From: an uncultured Chitinophagaceae bacterium
GTDB taxonomy: Bacteria > Bacteroidota > Bacteroidia > Chitinophagales > Chitinophagaceae
DNA length: 17,662 nt
NCBI GenBank assembly: GCA_946885665.1
Contig: CAMPGT010000048.1
Coordinates: 1-17,662, forward strand
Reading direction: 5' to 3'
Part shown: positions 15,570-17,662 of the stretch, one piece after another
Position numbering within the stretch: the stretch's first letter is position 1
Layout: the number at the start of each line of letters is the position of its first letter
Program-made: the position numbers and the translations under genes
Notes under the pieces: generated by a model
The model's database searches: none
Seen by the model: only the letters and a program-made list of their open reading frames with translations
Told to the model about the DNA's origin: nothing

Positions 15570-16511
15570 ATGAAAGAAGCACGGTTCAAGGGACAAACAA
15601 AGTTTTACAAAGGCAAGGTGCGTGATGTATATACGATAAGCGACAAATGGCTGGTAATGATTGCATCGGACCGTATTTCTGCATTCGATGTCATCCTTCC
15701 GCGGCCAATTCCCTTCAAGGGCCAGGTGTTGAACCAGATTGCGGCCTACATGCTCAATAAAACAAAAGACATCTGCGCCAACTGGCTCGTGGATACGCCG
15801 GCGCCTACGGCTTCTGTCGGTATAAAATGCGAACCGTTCCGCATTGAGATGGTGGTACGTGGCAACCTTACGGGCCATGCGTGGCGAACTTATTCGTCGG
15901 GTGCCAGAACATTGTGCGGTATTGCCCTGCCGGAAGGCATGAAAGAAAACGATTTTTTCCCTTCCCCTGTCATCACTCCTTCTACGAAAGCGGAAGAGGG
16001 ACACGATGAAGATATTTCTAAAGAAGAGATCATCAATAAAAAACTGGCCACAGTAAAAGAATGGGAAGTGCTCGAGAAATATACCCTGCAATTATTTGAA
16101 AGAGGAAGGCAACTTGCAAAAGAAAGAGGGCTGATCCTCGTGGATACTAAATATGAATTTGGGAAGATTGGTGATACAATATACCTCATGGATGAAATTC
16201 ACACACCCGATTCTTCGCGATATTTTTATGCGGATGGTTTTGACGAGCGCCAGTCGAAAGGAGAACGGCAGTTGCAATTGAGCAAAGAATTTGTTCGCGA
16301 ATGGCTCATCGCCAACAATTTTATGGGCAAAGAGGGGCAGTCCGTTCCGGCAATGAGTGATGAATGGATCGAAACGATCAGCAACCGGTATATTGAATTA
16401 TATGAGAAGGTGATCGGTGAAAAGTTTATACCCGAGCCGCTTTCGGACGAAGAAATCACCGCACGCGTAGAAAAATCACTGGAGCGTGTCGGGCTTCAGC
16501 CTGCGCCGTGA
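15570..16511 (+). CDS. purC: SAICAR synthetase (phosphoribosylaminoimidazole-succinocarboxamide synthase)
   Basis: PurC joins aspartate to CAIR with ATP to form SAICAR in purine nucleotide synthesis. The 313-residue protein is of the longer, yeast-Ade1-like type rather than the ~237-residue E. coli type. Motifs seen are K-G-K-V-R-D-V-Y (14-21), S-D-R-I-S-A-F-D (33-40), V-V-R-G (95-98), [11 protein letters not shown] (188-198) and the signature [14 protein letters not shown] (206-219). The frame is open upstream to 15495, but ATG 15570 gives the normal N-terminus beginning K-E-A-R-F-K-G. It is divergent from the TonB receptor across 91 bases, and its last 36 bases overlap the 3' end of the opposing trhO gene. 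Confidence 0.97.
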   Translation: MKEARFKGQTKFYKGKVRDVYTISDKWLVMIASDRISAFDVILPRPIPFKGQVLNQIAAYMLNKTKDICANWLVDTPAPTASVGIKCEPFRIEMVVRGNLTGHAWRTYSSGARTLCGIALPEGMKENDFFPSPVITPSTKAEEGHDEDISKEEIINKKLATVKEWEVLEKYTLQLFERGRQLAKERGLILVDTKYEFGKIGDTIYLMDEIHTPDSSRYFYADGFDERQSKGERQLQLSKEFVREWLIANNFMGKEGQSVPAMSDEWIETISNRYIELYEKVIGEKFIPEPLSDEEITARVEKSLERVGLQPAP

Positions 16512-17510
16512 TTTATTGAATACCATGATGCCATTCTTTTTCCCCTTCCGAAGCAGTTTCCTTTCTTCTTCAGGCATTTGGTACACCTTATAACATTCGT
16601 CGCTGCAGCAGCCGGCATATTTTTCGGCACATTCATCGCACTGTATAAAGAGCAGATGGCACGCTTCGTTTCGGCAGTTGGTGTGAGTATCTGCAGGTTT
16701 GCCGCATTGATGACAGCGGGCAATCACTTCGCCGCTGATGCGTTCGCCAAGACGCTCGTCGAATACAAAGTTTTTTCCTTTGAACTTATTCGGCAGGTTT
16801 TTTTCTGTGACGGTGTTGGCGTAGTTGATGATGCCGCCTTCGAGGTGAAAAACGTTCCTGAAGCCATGGTGCAGCAGGTAGGCGCTGGCCTTTTCACAAC
16901 GGATGCCGCCGGTGCAGTACATGATGATATTTTTGTCTTTGTGTGGCTCCAGCATGTTCGCCGACATCGGCAACTGCTCGCGAAATGTATCACTGGGCAC
17001 TTCAATGGCATTTTCAAAATGTCCCACCTCGTATTCGTAATGGTTACGCATATCCACCACGATGGTATCCGGACTTTCGGTGAGCTGGTTGAACTTTTCG
17101 GCGTCAACATATCGCCCTTTATTCTTCATGTCGAAAGAAGGATCTGAGATGCCGTCGGCAACAATTTTTTCGCGAACCTTCACCTTCAGCACCCAAAACG
17201 ATCTACCGTCGTCATCAACGGCAATATTGAGCCGCAGGTTTTGGAGTCCGTCGATCGAATGGATAAGCTCGCGGAAGGCTTCGAGGTGGCTCTGCGGCAC
17301 GCTGATTTGCGCGTTGATGCCCTCGTGTGCCACGTAGATGCGGCCGAATACTTTTAATTCGAACAGGCGGAGGTAAAGATCATCACGAAATTGTTTGGGA
17401 TCGCCGATAGGAAAATAACAGTAAAAAGAGATCGTTCTGCGGGGTACTGTTTCCTGGTACAGACGGTCTTTGAGTTCCTTTTGAGAAACCCTGTTATGTA
17501 ATGCGCTCAT
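16476..17510 (-). CDS. trhO: tRNA uridine-34 hydroxylase, rhodanese-like (TrhO/YceA family)
   Basis: TrhO hydroxylates uridine at the tRNA wobble position, the first step to 5-methoxy- or carboxymethoxy-uridine. The 344-residue product has an N-terminal acylphosphatase-like domain (about 25-115, with A-H-E-G-I-N-A-Q), a rhodanese domain (about 130-235) and a Cys-rich tail. The catalytic cysteine is C199 in C-T-G-G-I-R-C-E. The tail has C266, C269, C279, C284, C291, C294, C301, C302 and C306, suggesting bound metal, as in other members of this family. The gene shares 36 antisense bases with the end of purC, so the C-terminal codons of both are mutually constrained. A TATCTTCG string (17560-17567, minus), one base off the -7 consensus, lies 49 bases upstream of the ATG. 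Confidence 0.93.
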   Translation of the reverse strand: MSALHNRVSQKELKDRLYQETVPRRTISFYCYFPIGDPKQFRDDLYLRLFELKVFGRIYVAHEGINAQISVPQSHLEAFRELIHSIDGLQNLRLNIAVDDDGRSFWVLKVKVREKIVADGISDPSFDMKNKGRYVDAEKFNQLTESPDTIVVDMRNHYEYEVGHFENAIEVPSDTFREQLPMSANMLEPHKDKNIIMYCTGGIRCEKASAYLLHHGFRNVFHLEGGIINYANTVTEKNLPNKFKGKNFVFDERLGERISGEVIARCHQCGKPADTHTNCRNEACHLLFIQCDECAEKYAGCCSDECYKVYQMPEEERKLLRKGKKNGIMVFNKSRRRLKPDTLQ

Positions 17511-17559
17511 TATTAAGAAATTTTAAGGACACTTGCCTGGTGAACAAAATTTCGAGCCG

Positions 17560-17567
17560 CGAAGATA
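17560..17567 (-). promoter_or_regulatory. Possible -7 box for trhO
   Basis: TATCTTCG on the minus strand differs from TAnnTTTG at one position and lies 49 bases upstream of the trhO start codon. No clear -33 element is seen, and the CAATGGG array begins 13 bases further upstream. Confidence 0.25.
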
Positions 17568-17579
17568 CGGAGGGGAGAG

Positions 17580-17614
17580 CAATGGGCAATGGGCAATGGG
17601 CAATGGGCAATGGG
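17580..17614. repeat. 7-bp tandem repeat CAATGGG, five units
   Basis: Five perfect CAATGGG units (equivalently GGGCAAT) run without interruption upstream of trhO. The unit differs by one base from GGGCAAA, the minus-strand reading of the array at 121-147. Perfect identity among units suggests recent slippage or a copy-number-variable locus. Confidence 0.9.
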
Positions 17615-17629
17615 GAGACGGGAGAGAGG

Positions 17630-17653
17630 TTTTAAGTTTTAACTTTTAACTTT
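17630..17653. repeat. AT-rich repeat TTTTAAGTTTTAACTT, second copy
   Basis: The 24 bases match the minus strand of 12581-12604 at 23 positions. The motif continues as further CTTTTA units to the window edge, so its full extent is not visible. Confidence 0.55.
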
Positions 17654-17662
17654 TATCTTTTA

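Noticed and set aside
15375..16091. Minus-strand frame of 238 codons across the start of the TonB receptor and purC.
   Set aside because: It lies opposite the conserved PurC motifs and in another frame of the receptor; no protein family features are seen.

Overview
This window looks like ordinary chromosomal DNA from a Bacteroidota bacterium. A Chitinophagaceae-like member of that phylum is my best guess, by inference rather than any search. The evidence is: a carboxypeptidase-regulatory-domain TonB receptor, a large OstA-like protein next to MCE and amidase genes, an SpmA-SpmB fusion in what should be a non-sporulating lineage, start codons mostly lacking Shine-Dalgarno sequences, and two exact copies of the Bacteroidota-type -7 promoter box TAnnTTTG. 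I see no tRNA, rRNA, CRISPR array, prophage or transposase.

Layout. Positions 149-681 hold two small, related, unrecognised genes on the minus strand. Positions 962-2845 hold a plus-strand run: a stand-alone response regulator, uracil-DNA glycosylase (ung) and a PlsC-type acyltransferase. A GC-rich palindromic repeat cluster (2860-3015) separates this run from lptD, which converges on it. Positions 3020-9551 form an envelope-biogenesis block. lptD (minus) is divergent from a plus-strand series of N-acetylmuramoyl-L-alanine amidase, MlaD/MCE lipid-transport protein and OstA-like (LptA-type) protein, the last two only one base apart. A small predicted outer-membrane protein follows at 9647, converging on a membrane SpmA-SpmB fusion (10112-11383). 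The ATPase gene ychF is divergent from that fusion and converges on a TonB-dependent receptor (12599-15478). purC is divergent from the receptor and overlaps tail-to-tail with a tRNA uridine hydroxylase of the TrhO/YceA family (16476-17510).

How the genes work together. The clearest functional theme is the outer membrane. LptD and the OstA-like protein should take part in LPS delivery, MCE in phospholipid trafficking, and the amidase in peptidoglycan remodelling. PlsC makes phosphatidic acid, the precursor of membrane phospholipids. The remaining genes are housekeeping functions (DNA repair, purine synthesis, translation-associated ATPase, tRNA modification).

No gene-free stretch exceeds 300 bases. 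The longest is 682-961, which shows no convincing gene. The intergenic DNA is notable for short repeats: 7-bp tandem repeats near both ends of the window and at the plsC stop codon, a cluster of GC-rich palindromes, and an AT-rich motif found twice in opposite orientation. I found no clearly novel system. The best leads are the paired small unknown genes, the envelope gene cluster with lineage-specific elaborations, and the intergenic repeat families.
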